Positions 11,557 to 23,328 of a DNA stretch of 64,000 nucleotides are shown here, piece by piece; position 1 is the stretch's first letter, and each line of letters begins with the position of its first letter. The position numbers and the translations under genes are program-made. The stretch lies in the NCBI GenBank assembly GCA_015680685.1, contig MNCI01024217.1, forward strand, positions 49,178 through 113,177, given 5' to 3'. The notes beneath the pieces are model-generated. The model did not search any database, was not told where the DNA came from, and saw nothing but the letters and a program-made list of their open reading frames with translations. The DNA comes from Gnetum montanum. Its lineage: Eukaryota; Streptophyta; Gnetopsida; Gnetales; Gnetaceae.

Positions 11557-12690
11557 ATGTGCATGGAACTAACTGAGGGAATAACTTGTACTTACATCGA
11601 AACCATAGACACACTAGAGCAAGTCCACTGCCAACTTCCAAGCCTTAATCTTGAGAACATCAACTGGGGGAAGTTGAAAATTCCTAAAAATTTCAAACAA
11701 GAGCCCCTAGAATTGAAGCCATTACCCACCGGTCTAGAATATATGATTCTTGAAAATGGAAAATCGATAATCATCAACACAAGACTTGTTTCCAAAAAAA
11801 AAGGAAGACTGCTGAAAGTAATAAACAAGTGGTCAAAAGCCTTTGCCTAGTCATATCCTGAATTAACTAGAATAGATCCTAGGATATGCTAGCATAGGAT
11901 TTACACTGACCCCTCCATGAAACCTCGAAAAAAACCCCAGAGGTGATTGAACCCAAAATTGAAGCAAGTAGTAAAAGAAGAAATAGAATAGCTTCTTAAG
12001 GCTGGGTTCATATATCCCATTACTAATAGCCAATGGGTTAGCCCTCTGGTAATTAAGCCTAAAAAGGGAGGTAAATTGAGGGTGTGCATATATTTTAGGC
12101 TACTAAATATGGCAACATTTAAGGATCACTTTTCGTTGCCATTCGTTGACCAAGTCTTAGACACCATAGCAGGGCATTGCTATTATAGTTTCCTGGATGG
12201 CTATAGCGGATACAACCAAATATAGATAGCCCCAGAAGACCAAGCCAAGACAACGTTCACCAATTCTTGGGGAACATTTTCATATAAACAAATGTTGTTT
12301 GGCTTGTGTAATGCTCCTGCCACATTTCAACGTCTAGTTCTAAGCATATTCCAATAGTAGATAGGGAATGGAGTGGAAGTCTTTATGGACGAATTCTCCA
12401 CCTATGGAACAAGTTTTAATCAAGCCTTGGATTGATTAGAGAAAGTGATGAAAAGATGCGTAGAAATCAATTTAAGGCTCAACTAGCAGAAAAGTCATTT
12501 AATGGTCCAAGAAGGCATAGTACTTGGGCATAAGGTTTCACATGCAGGAATAGAGGTAGACCTAGATAAAATTAGGCTTATCCAAGGAATCACCCATCAA
12601 TCAGAAACTTTCAAAGACATTTGGACACATTGGCTATTATAGGAGATTTATTAAGAACTTCTCTAAGATTGCCAAACCATTGGTAGAGCT
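11557..12690 (+). pseudogene. Reverse transcriptase of element A, broken
   Basis: Starts with the conserved linker (INWGKLKIPKNFKQEPLELK) and passes into RT: WVSPLVIKPKKGG near 12035, YYSFLDGYSGYNQ near 12200, then the catalytic box, read here as VFMDEFSTYG (about 12379). Element E has FMDD at the same place, so a catalytic Asp has become Glu. Many stops and a frameshift near 12600 are present. RT would copy element RNA into cDNA in the particle. This copy cannot make an active enzyme. Confidence 0.8.
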
Positions 12691-13330
12691 AACAAAGAAG
12701 GACATACCTTTTGAGTGGACCAAGGAATGTGAATGAGCATTCCAAACCCTAAAATGAAAGCTAGTAGAAACTCCCATTCTACAAGCGCCTGACTAGTCTA
12801 GACCATTCCACATTATGACTGATGCATCCAATTATGCCTTAAGAGCTGTACTTACATAATTCGATGACCAAAAATGCCCTTACTACATCCACTGTGCAAG
12901 TAGAAGTATCGTTGGTGCACAACTTAACTACACAACTACATAGAAAGAATTAATGGTTGTAGTGTTTGCACTAGATAAGTTTAGACACTATGTGTTAGGT
13001 TAAAAATTGTTCATCCACATGGATCATAGTGTAATCCGGTTCCTCATGAATAAGCCAATGGTTAGCCCTCTTATTATACAATGGTTGGTAATTCTATAGG
13101 AGTTTGATCTAACGATGATCGATTGGAAAGGCACCGAGAATGTAGTTGCAGATCATTTATCTCGATTGCACTAGGATAGCAAAGAGGATGAATATGTAAT
13201 GTCTAATCATTTTCTTGATGAAGCCCTCTTTGCTAGTGTAGTGAATAACCAACTGCCCACAGCGGGAACTAGTATAGTAGCATTCTCACCTATCTCCTTA
13301 CTCAACAAACACCACAAGAGCTAGACCTTA
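12691..13330 (+). pseudogene. RNase H of element A, broken
   Basis: Ty3-type RNase H follows RT in a shifted frame. Markers are FHIMTDASNYAL near 12810, KELMVVVFALDKFRHYVLG near 12950, FIHMDHSVIRF near 13015, and VVADHLSRLH near 13150. Several stops interrupt it. RNase H removes the RNA strand during reverse transcription. There is only one RNase H here, unlike T1. Confidence 0.75.
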
Positions 13331-14490
13331 GAAAGAAATAACAGTTTCTTCACAGAGCCAAGTACTTCATGGAGATTAATGGAAAACTTTACAAAGTGTG
13401 TCCTGATGGCTTGCTTTGATGGTGTGTGCCCGAGGTAGACCAACTGAGAGTTCTCCAAGATGCTCATGAGGGCCCTTGTGGGGGTTACTATGTAGGGAGA
13501 TGAATGGCTATTAGGATCTTACTTGCAGGATATTACTGGCCAACAGTATTTCGAGATGCCAATCAATTTGTTCGATCTTGTGAGCGCTATCAACGTGATG
13601 GGGGAATGACTGTTAAAATGGAGGGTCCGCAATAATGGATTCAACTGTTAGAACCCTTCAACATTTGGGGAATAGACTTTATGGGACCCATTACACCAAT
13701 GTCCAATGGAAAAGCTTACATTGTAGTTGTTGTAGGCTATTTAACAAAATGGGCTGAAGTAGCTACTGTTAAAGACTACACATCATTTATAGCTACACGA
13801 TTTGTGCAACAACAAATCATAAATAGGTTTGGTGTGCCAATTGCACTTATTTCGTATAATGGAACACACTTCATAGGTGCAACTTTTCAAAAGTTAATGC
13901 AACACTTAGGGGTTGAACATAAATTGACTACACCCTATCACCCCCAAGCTAACGAATAAGTTGAGCTCACCAACAGGGAGATCACTAAAATATTGACTAG
14001 GACAATTAGCAAGTATAGGCGAGATTGGAGCACTAAACTGAATGATGCTCTTTGGGCATACCACTCCACCTGGAAACTTCCTATAGGCTACTCTCCCTAT
14101 CAGTTAGTGTATGAAAATCTTCCAACGCTTTCAATTCAAATCGAGCTCCATACACTATCAATGGCTTCTGACCTCCACCTCGAGCTTGATCTAGCACAAA
14201 AACAAAGGTTGGAAAATTTAAACATGCTAGATGAAAATCAATTAGCTGCCCTATCATCAAATGAGTTGCACAAGGCATATAATAAGCAACATCATGACTT
14301 GAAGATTCAAAAGGTTAAGTATCAACCAGGAGATCAGGTTCTCTACTGGAACCCCACACATGTGCCACAACACACAAAATTTCAAACACTGTGGGAAGGA
14401 CCTTACATTATTCATGCAACCTTTCCTTCAGGGGCCATGACCATATACAAACCTGAGAGTCCTAATAAGATATTGTTAGTCAATGTGTAA
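13331..14490 (+). pseudogene. Integrase of element A, catalytic and zinc residues lost
   Basis: The zinc-finger region is degraded: CGGYY replaces CGGH and CERYQ replaces CxxC (near 13470-13595). In the core the first Asp is kept (WGIDFMGPI, 13672), the second is changed (LISYNGTHF for SDNGTHF, 13850), and the Glu is kept (VELTNREI, 13960). A stop precedes the VELTNREI motif. The C-terminal part is open (13993-14490) and ends with the shared segment QVLYWNPTHVPQHTKFQTLW. The INT-type end is typical of Athila-like pol. It is inactive by sequence. Confidence 0.8.
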
Positions 14491-15593
14491 CAAACCAAAC
14501 CCTTCCATGAATTTAGAATAGTCAGTGCACATAATACCTCTGAGAAGGGATGACCCTGCTCACTATTTTGGATCTCCTCCTTCCAACTCAGTCATGGGGG
14601 AGACGACCACCTCTGCTAACCATTTGAGGCCCTCAGTTCTTTTTTTTTAAGTTTTTTTTACACATTTTTGTTTTACAAATTTCTTTAATTTTTCTTGTTT
14701 TTTTTTTGGCAACATCGTTTATACTTTCTCATTTCTTTGTGTGATTGTTTGTTTTTTATTTTTTTTCTATTGTTTTGTTTTGTTTTTGTTTTTTATCTTT
14801 TTTTTTATTTTTGTTTTGTTAGATTCATCACCTAATAAGTGCTCGTGATGGTGGTATGAACTTTATTCTATTGATTACTAATGTTTGGTTTTTAACTTTG
14901 ATTTATAATGTTGATACTAAGGTATGGTTCTTTTGATATAACAGGCAATGAGTCCATGTCATCCATGCATCCATGAATTTCTATGGTCTCTCTTGGCTTG
15001 GAATTGTATAGTCTCCTTCTTTAGTAATAAAACTATTAACGAATTAGTGACTGGGCATTTCTCAAACTAAAGAAGAACTCAAAGATTGAAAAGGGTATGA
15101 CTTTAAAGGGATTTGATACATTTGTGGTGGCTATTCTCTTAGGTTCTTGGATGTTTTCTTCTTGAGTTTTCCTTACCATTACAACATTGCTCCATTATCG
15201 AGAAGCTGAGCCAATAAAAATAAGTCTTTGCATGGTGTGGTTCTCATGTAAAAAAAAACAGTCAAAATTCAAAGCACACCCCTTAGACAAAATAATCATC
15301 TAGGCTACAAGCACTAGTTATGGAACTAAATAGACATATTCCCTCTAACTAAGGCCCTTTCTCCCTTCCTACTTCTCCCTTCCTCGTTTTCCTCGGAATG
15401 GTGTTGACTATTTGGCAGAAGCATTCTTGTTACTTCAAGTGGATGTATTGGCCAAGTGTATTAATGCGAAGTCACTGGATGTGGATTGTTTGAGGGTGGA
15501 TTTGGAATGAGATCTACTCAGTCACATTAACCATAAATACACAAGGGGTTGTACACCACCTTGTTCTTAGGACTCCATTCCATTCTCTTCTCC
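14491..15593 (+). other. 3' noncoding region of element A, cut short
   Basis: Contains a purine-rich tract (CAGTCATGGGGGAG, near 14590), a T-rich stretch (14640-14820) and sequence closely matching element D at 43640-44585. The match ends at CATTCCATTCTCTTCTCC near 15593. In D and E the element continues for about another kilobase to its LTR, so A lacks its true 3' end and 3' LTR. Confidence 0.7.
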
Positions 15594-16309
15594 ATAAATA
15601 ACTTTACTTTAAGCTAAGAGGGAATGAGAGAAGAGAATCTAAGTTAGCCTAAGTGCAATAAGCATCCATCCTTAATCATTCGTATACATCTTGGACCTCG
15701 TATACTGCTTCTGGGATTACCAAGCATATATTACTTGAGTGCTCCTAGATATGCTACTAGGATACCAAGTAGTCACACTTAAATGCTCGTGATTAAATCG
15801 TACTCATTCCATGTTTAATAATAGGGATAGTAAATGAAGGGTAAGAAATATTAATTAAGAAGACAATAAATAACAATAATAGTTAAGCAATTAAAACTAA
15901 GTGAATGCTACAATGATGAAGTAATCTTGTTTTTTATACCGATCATGTGTGTGTCCAAGTACATCAAACTCAAATAAAGGTTCCATATAATTACAATCAT
16001 CACACTACGGGCATGCACTGGGGAAAGAGTTGAGGTGAATTGAAAATGAACAAAAAGACACTACACTTACACCTACCGACTCTAACACTAAACTTCCCTT
16101 TTCTGTGCATCCAAATGTCTATTTATAGGCATACATAGGAGTCACGATATCGTGTATCTGATATCATTGTCTAGGCCACGATATTACGTACTTGATATCG
16201 AGGGTCCGATATCGAGGGTTTGATATCGAGGGTCTGACATTAAGTGTCTGATGTCAACGGTGTGATGTCGAGGTTTTGATATCAACACCTAACAAACCAC
16301 AATTCATCA
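15594..16309 (-). mobile_element. 3' LTR of element B, truncated at the A/B junction
   Basis: In minus orientation this is the U3 half of an Athila-like LTR that starts at 16309 (TGATGAATTGTGG on its own strand). It matches the B 5' LTR at 37950-38614. The remaining 240 bp, with the conserved TGATGAGTGG end, is absent: the sequence runs straight into the tail of A near 15594. An inverted purine tract (TACCCCCACAAC, 16310-16321) lies at its U3 side. Confidence 0.78.
16194..16291. repeat. Seven tandem 14-bp GATATC units in the B LTR
   Basis: Seven units of exactly 14 bp (GATATCGAGGGTCC type) start at 16194, 16208, 16222, 16236, 16250, 16264 and 16278. Three further GATATC or GATATT sites lie to the left, close to the inverted TATA box. 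It is the same family of unit as in the A LTR, with more copies. Confidence 0.88.
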
Positions 16310-18340
16310 TACCCCCACAACTAAATAACAACTTGTCCTTGAATCAAAGAAAGTGAGGAACAAGTTCATTCAACTACAAACAGGGGATAGGTATGAGACT
16401 ATTGAATGACGATGGACTGTTTCATGCCACAATGTGGGATTAAATAAAATTTGGACACAAACAGAAGAGACAAACTTGTGGAACTCATGGGATTCCTAGT
16501 GGTGGTGGCTCCTCCATGGATGTCTTTACTTTGTCCTATGCTCTAGGCTTCTGAGATTGATACTGTTGAAGAAGTGCCTAACATTTGTCCTCTTCTATCT
16601 AAAGATTATGAACCATCCATGCTGATATTCCAATGTTTAATGGAGTTGACACTTCCCATGGACATGGCAGCTACGGGAACACTTGATTGGCCTTGACATG
16701 CCATGCCACAAATAGCTGTCGTTCCTCTTCATAGGCTCAGGCCCTAACCTCTCCACCTTTTACTTGGCCAAATTGTGTAGTGACAGGAGTTTCCTAATGG
16801 ATGTTGAATAATTGTGCCTCTTACTCTGCATGTTTTGCATGAGGTCCTTAGCCTCTACCTCCCCCTCAGTGTTCAGTTGCACCTTGAGAAGGTCCTCCTT
16901 GTTTTCCTCTTTTAGGGGCCATCTATAATCACACAAAGATCAATTTTTAGTAAGGTTATTGAAAAAATTTCAATTATTTCATACCTTACTCATTTCCTTT
17001 AATAACTCTTGAATTCTTTACTTAGTGTGATTTTAGAGTTTGAAATTTTTTTCAAGGAAGTTGCCCTAAAATTTTAATGTTAGACTTGATTTGTTTAAGT
17101 GACACATAAAAGGACACATAATGGTTTTGAGGAATGTTTGATAAAATGATGACAAAGAAAAGAATAGATTTGGCAATGAAGTACTCAAAGGGTATAAAAT
17201 TATGTGGTGGTATGCAACAAGTACAAATTACAAAAGTCATGCAAGTGGGTCCTCCCCAAAGTAGGTTCCTACCTATCATGCCCTTATGTAACTACACCTT
17301 AAAATGTCTATAAGCACTAGAAGGGTTGAATGTAATCCACACCAGTTCCACAAAACACACACATGTAGATACCATCGTGATGAGGTATGAATTCAATGCT
17401 ACACAAGACATGAGTCACAAATACATGAATAGCGAGATGGGATGAATCGTAGAAGGGATTGCAGAGATTGGACCATGAGATAACTGACCTAGGGCACAAT
17501 GAATCCTGACTGTAGGGTGTGATTAATGTGTCATTAGCCTGTCACTCCAAAATCAAGACCAAGTCCATTCTTTTGATCAGTGACATCGCATTTTTTCATC
17601 TTATGATGGACAACCATAAGAGTACCATGACAACAAGGTATATAATCACTTGGTGTTTCGTTCAAGGGAGGAGTGATCTGTAATTTTTTTGTGGCACTTT
17701 TTTCTTGATCTTTTTCTTTTTTTTTCTTTTTTGTTTTTGATGCGTAATCCTAAGAAGCCGCCTACCTTTAGGCATGGGTGCATGTCTTTCTAGTGGAAGT
17801 TCCTAGAATAGCATTGGGTTTCTTTATTGAATGCCTTTATTACTCTTACTCCCATTTTTCGTTAGATCTACAAGGATCTTAGTACAACCAGGCTACATGA
17901 TAACTCCTATAAATGTCACCAAAGAGAATCCACAAGTGCCCTTGATGTCACACCCTAGCCATTCCCTCTTAGTCCATTAGTTTCACTTTGTGCATAATGA
18001 GCACAAAATTACTTTTAAGTTTTCATGATGACAAGAATATCATCGTACCCAGAGTAGAACCTCTTATTAATAGAATGGTTGGGTGGATGTGGTGAGCTCA
18101 CTATCCAAATAATTAGCCACTTGAGACTTGATAGCATAGAACAACACCTCAACCAATGAGTCACATGAGTGTTTTATTCATAGATGAGATTACCCATAAA
18201 AAGATAAAAAGAAAAAACAATAAATAAAAAGCTAAAACAATAAATAAAAAGATGGTTAATTGATAAGGAGGATGAAAAACCAGAAAACAAAAATTGTAAA
18301 ATTAAAGAAAAGAAAAAAATATTTATTAATTTTGTTTGTT
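16310..18340 (-). other. 3' noncoding region of element B; no pol
   Basis: Starts with the inverted purine tract and runs up to the gag end. No RT, RNase H or integrase motif is seen in any frame. It includes the conserved block ATGCAAGTGGGTCCTCCCC (about 17239-17261), also present in C, D and E. A perfect 16-bp palindrome, TGGGGGATATCCCCCA, is at 18345-18360, just beyond. B therefore appears to be a gag-only, non-autonomous element. Confidence 0.6.
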
Positions 18341-20379
18341 AGAATGGGGGATATCCCCCATGACTAAAATTTTGATCATAGCGAGAATTAATAAATGGAA
18401 GGGCTGGATCCATGCATTTTGGAAATATTGGGACCTAGTCATATTCAAATCATTGGATGTCTTTTGATGTGGTGGTTGGACTATACCCATATTGAGGTTA
18501 ACACACTTGATTAAAGTTGACATAGTAGGGCAAGTTATAAGATGTGGTTAATTGATAAGGAGTTGACCCACTACAATACCCTTGACCGTAAGATGGTATG
18601 TAAGGATTAAGATGTCTTCCTATGTGGTTATATTCATTGAGCCACATTATTGTTGGAGTATTGATTGGTGGCCCTGATAAGGTAACACGAGGCATTGCGT
18701 GCGAGGAGAAAGATGCACCACAGCATTGAACTTGTGTTGAGTGGGAGGATGTAGTGGTCTTGGAACTATGTTGTCCCTTTTTATGGTCATGTCTAAAGAA
18801 GGGATGCCTTCGATGTTAAGGAGGATTCCCACTGCGATTAATAGTACCAGCACAAGTAACGTTCGTGGGTTGATGCTGTGGTAAAAATCATTCTGGTACT
18901 ATTGGTGGCGATGTAGAAAGAGGTGAAGAATGAGAATATTGAAAGTAAGGAGAAGTATAAGAAACATGAGGTGGTGATCTTATGCGAGAGGACATGGGTT
19001 GATAGTATTTAGGAGAATGATAACAATGTGGTGAGGTAGAGGATGTTGACCCAATTGGGGAAACAGAATGTTGAACCTAATAAGTGTTAGGTTTAGATGA
19101 TATGAAGGGTGTGACCAATTTGGGGGTGGCCTCCCCCACGACTGGGATTAGTTCCACTATGATTGAACACAGTATTTTTGTATGAACTCTAGATGTAACA
19201 TTTTTTTCAATGCTCATGTAATTATGACAAGATTGGACATTGACCTTTGGGGTGATCGTACAAGAAAATGTTACATTAATACGTATGATTTGCACTTGAG
19301 TTCTTATCCTTATTTTCTTTAGCCCTTATTTCTGATTGTCTAGAGGTGTTCTATCCTGTTTCCTGGTTCATCATGGTTCTACCTCTAATAATGCTGGCAT
19401 ATTCTCCACATTTTTCATGCATCTATTCCATCATCTTATTGATCTTTGCCTCAATTTCATTTAGTGATTTTAGTATTGGAAAAGATAATTCCACCTCCTT
19501 GAGGTGAGTTGATTTCTCCTCTTCATGATCATGGACCTTTGCTAATTCAAGATTTTTGTCCTGTTGAGAGCTTTCAACATTCTCCCATTTTTCCATTTCT
19601 TCTTCTTCTTTTGCTACCCGCTTAATAAGCTCCTAGAACTAATGGATTTATAGCTCATATAGTTGACATGGGGCATACATCCCTAGGGTCTCCCTTGTTT
19701 TGTTACGGAGCCCATTCATGATGTGGTACATTAGCCTTTTCTCAAAAAATCCATGGCCTAGGGAGTTGTTTAACAATGCATAATATCTTTCTAAGGCCAT
19801 GTCCAAGGGTTCATGTTGCTCTTATTTCCACTCTTGGAATTTTTTCCTCAAGGCTAGCACTCTTGCATAGGTTTGATATCTTTCATTGAAGAGTTCTACC
19901 ATTGTTGGCCAACATTGAATTGATTTTGGTCTTAAGGACTTGTACCATACTTTTGCTTGGCCAACAAGTATTTTACAAAAGAGCTTAAGTTTTTGCCAAC
20001 CATTATCAATATTGTTCCATACACAGGCATCATGGAAGGCTTGTAAATGATTTTGCAAATCTAAATCATAACCTCCTAAAAATTTGGGAAAGTTTTTTAA
20101 ATCAAGCCTAGGTAGACAACTTTCCTTATGATGCCTATGGGATATTTGCACAACCTCTTATATATGCATTAGGCTCTTAGTGGCTAGCAAGGGTTCATCA
20201 TCATTAGGTAGGTTATGAATTTGTAAGTTGGGATGATGTTGTCTTTGCTGATGTACATAAGAGAACCCTACATCAGATTAAGTACTCCAAAATTTGTCTT
20301 CATCATCATATAATTCAATGGTTCTCCAATGAATTGCCTTACTAGTTGTTGCATTATCATAGTCTTGTGAGAGAAACAT
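18341..20379 (-). pseudogene. gag: gag of element B, broken
   Basis: Reads leftward from an ATG at 20379. The gag core is open at 19822-20151 (LDLKNFPKFLGGYDLDLQN, then FHDACVWNNIDNGWQKLKLF, and KVWYKSLRPKSIQCWPTMVE). It aligns with the same region of A and D, but has its own N-terminus and lacks the MSSSSHKST leader of A, D and E, so B is a distinct subfamily. A helix-rich Glu/Lys region and a degraded knuckle (YDHPKGQCP) follow, with many stops. T1 inserted only about 25 bp upstream of this start codon. Confidence 0.75.
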
Positions 20380-20403
20380 TGTTGTGAATTTGTGTGTGAC
20401 TTA

Positions 20404-21689
20404 TGTAACGACGGAAAACGTCGGTAGCTGGAAAATACCGAACAAATCCCGTGTACACAGTTTTAACCATGGATCCTTGCGAGGGCTATGCTGGAAAAAT
20501 GAATCCGTGGCGCCCTGAACTGTCTTGTCGATCAGACAGGGACTTACTAATCAGTAAACTGATGAATATCACGTGAAACGATCTGATTCGAGGAATCGCA
20601 AAAATGAGGGGAAAACGATGTAGATGAATTGCAATGATGATAACGTTAAACACGATAAGGGGAGGCTGACATAAGAGAAACACGTAGTTTCAAGATCTAC
20701 GCTTTGACTTGAAGAATGTATATCTTGTATATTTCGTTACACTGGGGAGACCCCGATTACCGGATGTAAACCAAGCACAAAACAACAAGAAAACTGTCCA
20801 AACAGGAGTCCGATCTACCTCGTGGGCTAAAGCCGGGATGCAAGGAAGGTCAAGCTCTAACATCTATCGATCGACTGTTTCTGACCAATAGAGTCTTCCT
20901 AGCAGAACGATTACTCCTATCGCCGGTGCTCAAAGCAAACTGTGCTCTATTTCTGCTGGAAGATGATGCTGTCAACAATTGCCAAAGTGCTGCTCTCTGT
21001 ATCTTTGCTTAAGAGTGATAAGTGCTCCAGTGCTCAGAAAAATTCCTTTGCTTCTCTGATTTGCCAACCCTTGTATCTTTGTCAACTGGGGTATTTATAG
21101 GCTGTGACGCCCTGTGGAAAAGCCACAACCCTGATGACGTGTGCCCCGAATGTTTTGGGTACTATTGACTTGACCATTTTTGCGTCAAACTTCATGACTA
21201 CGCACAACACGCTCGTTCGCATATTGTGTGTGTGAAGAAGATATGCGCGTCGGGCATGTCTCAACTGTCTTTGGGTTATATTACGCTCATTCACGCTGTG
21301 TTGCGTGTATGAGCATAATGTAACATGGAAACAATGGAGTTAAAGCTATTTTATGCTTGCTTACGCAGCCATGCGTAATGAAGCGTAGAACAATGTTTAG
21401 TTGGGCGACGTAATACTCTGTGATACGCTGCATTACGTGATGAGTGTATGATGAGCAATCGCATTTGCTTAGACTTTGTCTTTGACTGTTCTAGAGCTTA
21501 TTACGCTACCGTGCGTAACAGAGCGTAAACCTAGCCTTCAACAAAAGACTTAGCAAAATACACAAGAAGTCACATATCACGCTGCTTAAGCTTCTCCCTA
21601 TGTCGAAACAACTATCCTCCTGATGTCGGACTATGTTTAAGCCAATTCACGCTAAGCGCCATTACGCTACGTTGCGTGATGTAGCGTAA
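20404..21689 (-). mobile_element. 3' LTR of T1, U3 end missing
   Basis: Begins TGTAACGACGGAAAACG, next to ACTTA, and matches the other LTR (36136-37421) closely throughout. It stops at an N at 21690. The last 170 bp expected (37422-37592 in the partner) are not found. An exact inverted copy of part of this LTR takes their place. Confidence 0.85.
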
Positions 21690-21690
21690 N

Positions 21691-21942
21691 ATTGGCTTAA
21701 ACATAGTCCGACATCAGGAGGATAGTTGTTTCGACATAGGGAGAAGCTTAAGCAGCGTGATATGCGACTTCTTGTGTATTTTGCTAAGTCTTTTGTTGAA
21801 GGCTAGGTTTACGCTCTGTTACGCACGGTAGCGTAATAAGCTCTAGAACAGTCAAAGACAAAGTCTAAGCAAATGCGATTGCTCATCATACACTCATCAC
21901 GTAATGCAGCGTATCACAGAGTATTACGTCGCCCAACTAAAC
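21691..21942. repeat. Inverted copy of LTR segment between two Ns
   Basis: These 252 bases are the reverse complement of 21395-21646, with a single difference seen (CACAT against CGCAT). Single Ns at 21690 and 21943 mark both borders exactly. Such exact borders suggest a gap-filling or scaffolding fault more than biology. The true sequence here should include the LTR U3 end and the polypurine tract. Confidence 0.9.
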
Positions 21943-21943
21943 N

Positions 21944-22808
21944 GTAAGTCGATAGGAATGCTTTCAGACAAGCGTAGCACATCAGCCTGAGATCTCTCTG
22001 TCACTGATTATAGTAGGAATGCTTGCAAAAGGAGCATGGTGCATCACTTTTGCGATATCTCTGCTAGTGTGAGTGTGGAAAATGGATACTTGCGTATGTA
22101 GCTTTTACATATGGGAAGCGGGTGGTGGGGATGAAGGGAAATAAGAGCTAAGGGTAGGATTGTGAGAGGTATAGGCATGCAGATCTAAGTGGTCGGGCAA
22201 ACCTGAGCAGCCATTTCAACACGCTATTGTACTTCACCGCTCAGATGGACGCACCTTTGAACGACATCCTCTAAAGCAAATAACCTGCAACCACAGAAGA
22301 AAACAGAGGACACCATTTCTCATGCGAACAAGATGCAAAGTTGTCGAAACGTGCACCGTTAGATGCAAGATAGAGCGATTGGGCCATGAAGAAGGAGCCG
22401 GAGCATGAGGGCGGAGCCGCCAATCCTGACGATTGGCCCAGCATATCTTCGCCAAAAGGCATCAGACACAGTGCAGCTAACTGGTTGTACAAGGAACCAG
22501 CTAGATGAATTTGCGAAGCCGGCGTCCGATAGCGATGATCGATGGAGGTTCCCGAAGTCGTTGTCGACGAGGATTTCGTTGGGGCTCCGGCTAGCGAGAC
22601 TAAACTCTCAGAGGTACCACCGTTGTAGTGGGCGCAGCGGCGGTATCTCCGAGGGATCAGTAAGATGCCTCTCAGCTCATCTGAGGAATCAGTAGAATGC
22701 CAGTGGGGTGGCAACGCTGGGACTGTCCCAGTATCCCACCTCGTTGGTTGTGCAACTGTACAGAGATGATCACGCTTGCTTGATTTACATGGTAGCAGTC
22801 TGTAAGTC
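21944..22808. other. T1 3' noncoding region
   Basis: No coding region on the element strand apart from stretches without stops. A long open frame at 22271-23317 on the minus strand is largely produced by the repeat array that follows and shows no known domain. The polypurine tract expected beside the LTR is not visible, perhaps lost with the faulty segment. Confidence 0.5.
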
Positions 22809-23300
22809 CTAGTTTTGAGTCCTAGTAGACTACTGTTACTGGTTTTAAGTCTCAGCAGACCATGGTCCCAGTTTAAAGTCCGGGCAGACTGAGAAATGCT
22901 AGTTTTACGTTGTAGCGGACGGTGGTATGTCTGATTTATGGTCTTAGTAGACCATGCTATGGATGCCAGTTTCGTGTCATGACCCAAGGACAGATCTGTG
23001 CTGGTTTTACGTCTCAGCAGACGGCTACTTATCTGTGCCAGTTTAGCGTCATGGCAGACGCGTGCAAAAGATGCCAGTTTTCCATCTTGGCGGACCTGTA
23101 CAATATTGCCAGTTTTACGTCGTAGCAGACAGTTGCAACTTGCCAGTTTAGCGTCATAGCGGACGAATATCACTAGTTTAGTGTTGTGGCGGACGCGTGC
23201 AAGGAATGCTAGTTTTACATTGTAGCGGACGGTCAATGCCAGTTTAACATCGTAGCGGACGTCCGGTGCCAGTTTAACGTCGTAGCGGACGAGTATTTTC
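22809..23300. repeat. Degenerate 30-36-bp repeat array after T1 integrase
   Basis: About 14 copies of a core like AGTTTTACGTCGTAGCGGAC, separated by 8-16 variable bases. Clear copies lie between 23020 and 23300. Translated on the minus strand it gives repeats such as VRYDVKLA, which explains the 348-codon open frame there. Tandem repeats between integrase and the 3' LTR are known in Ogre-type elements and can seed satellites. Confidence 0.8.
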
Positions 23301-23328
23301 ATACCTGCTGTTGACACCGTAGATGCTG

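Noticed and set aside
16141-16291. A CRISPR-like array
   Set aside because: Units are contiguous 14-mers without unique spacers and lie in an LTR of a plant retrotransposon.
18345-18360. Perfect palindrome as a protein-binding site or terminator
   Set aside because: It is a 16-bp purine tract joined to its own inverse at the gag end of B; with one copy there is nothing to support a function.
22271-23317. A 348-codon protein on the minus strand after T1 integrase
   Set aside because: The open frame is made by the degenerate repeat array, the peptide is a repeat of VRYDVKLA-like words, and no start or domain supports it.
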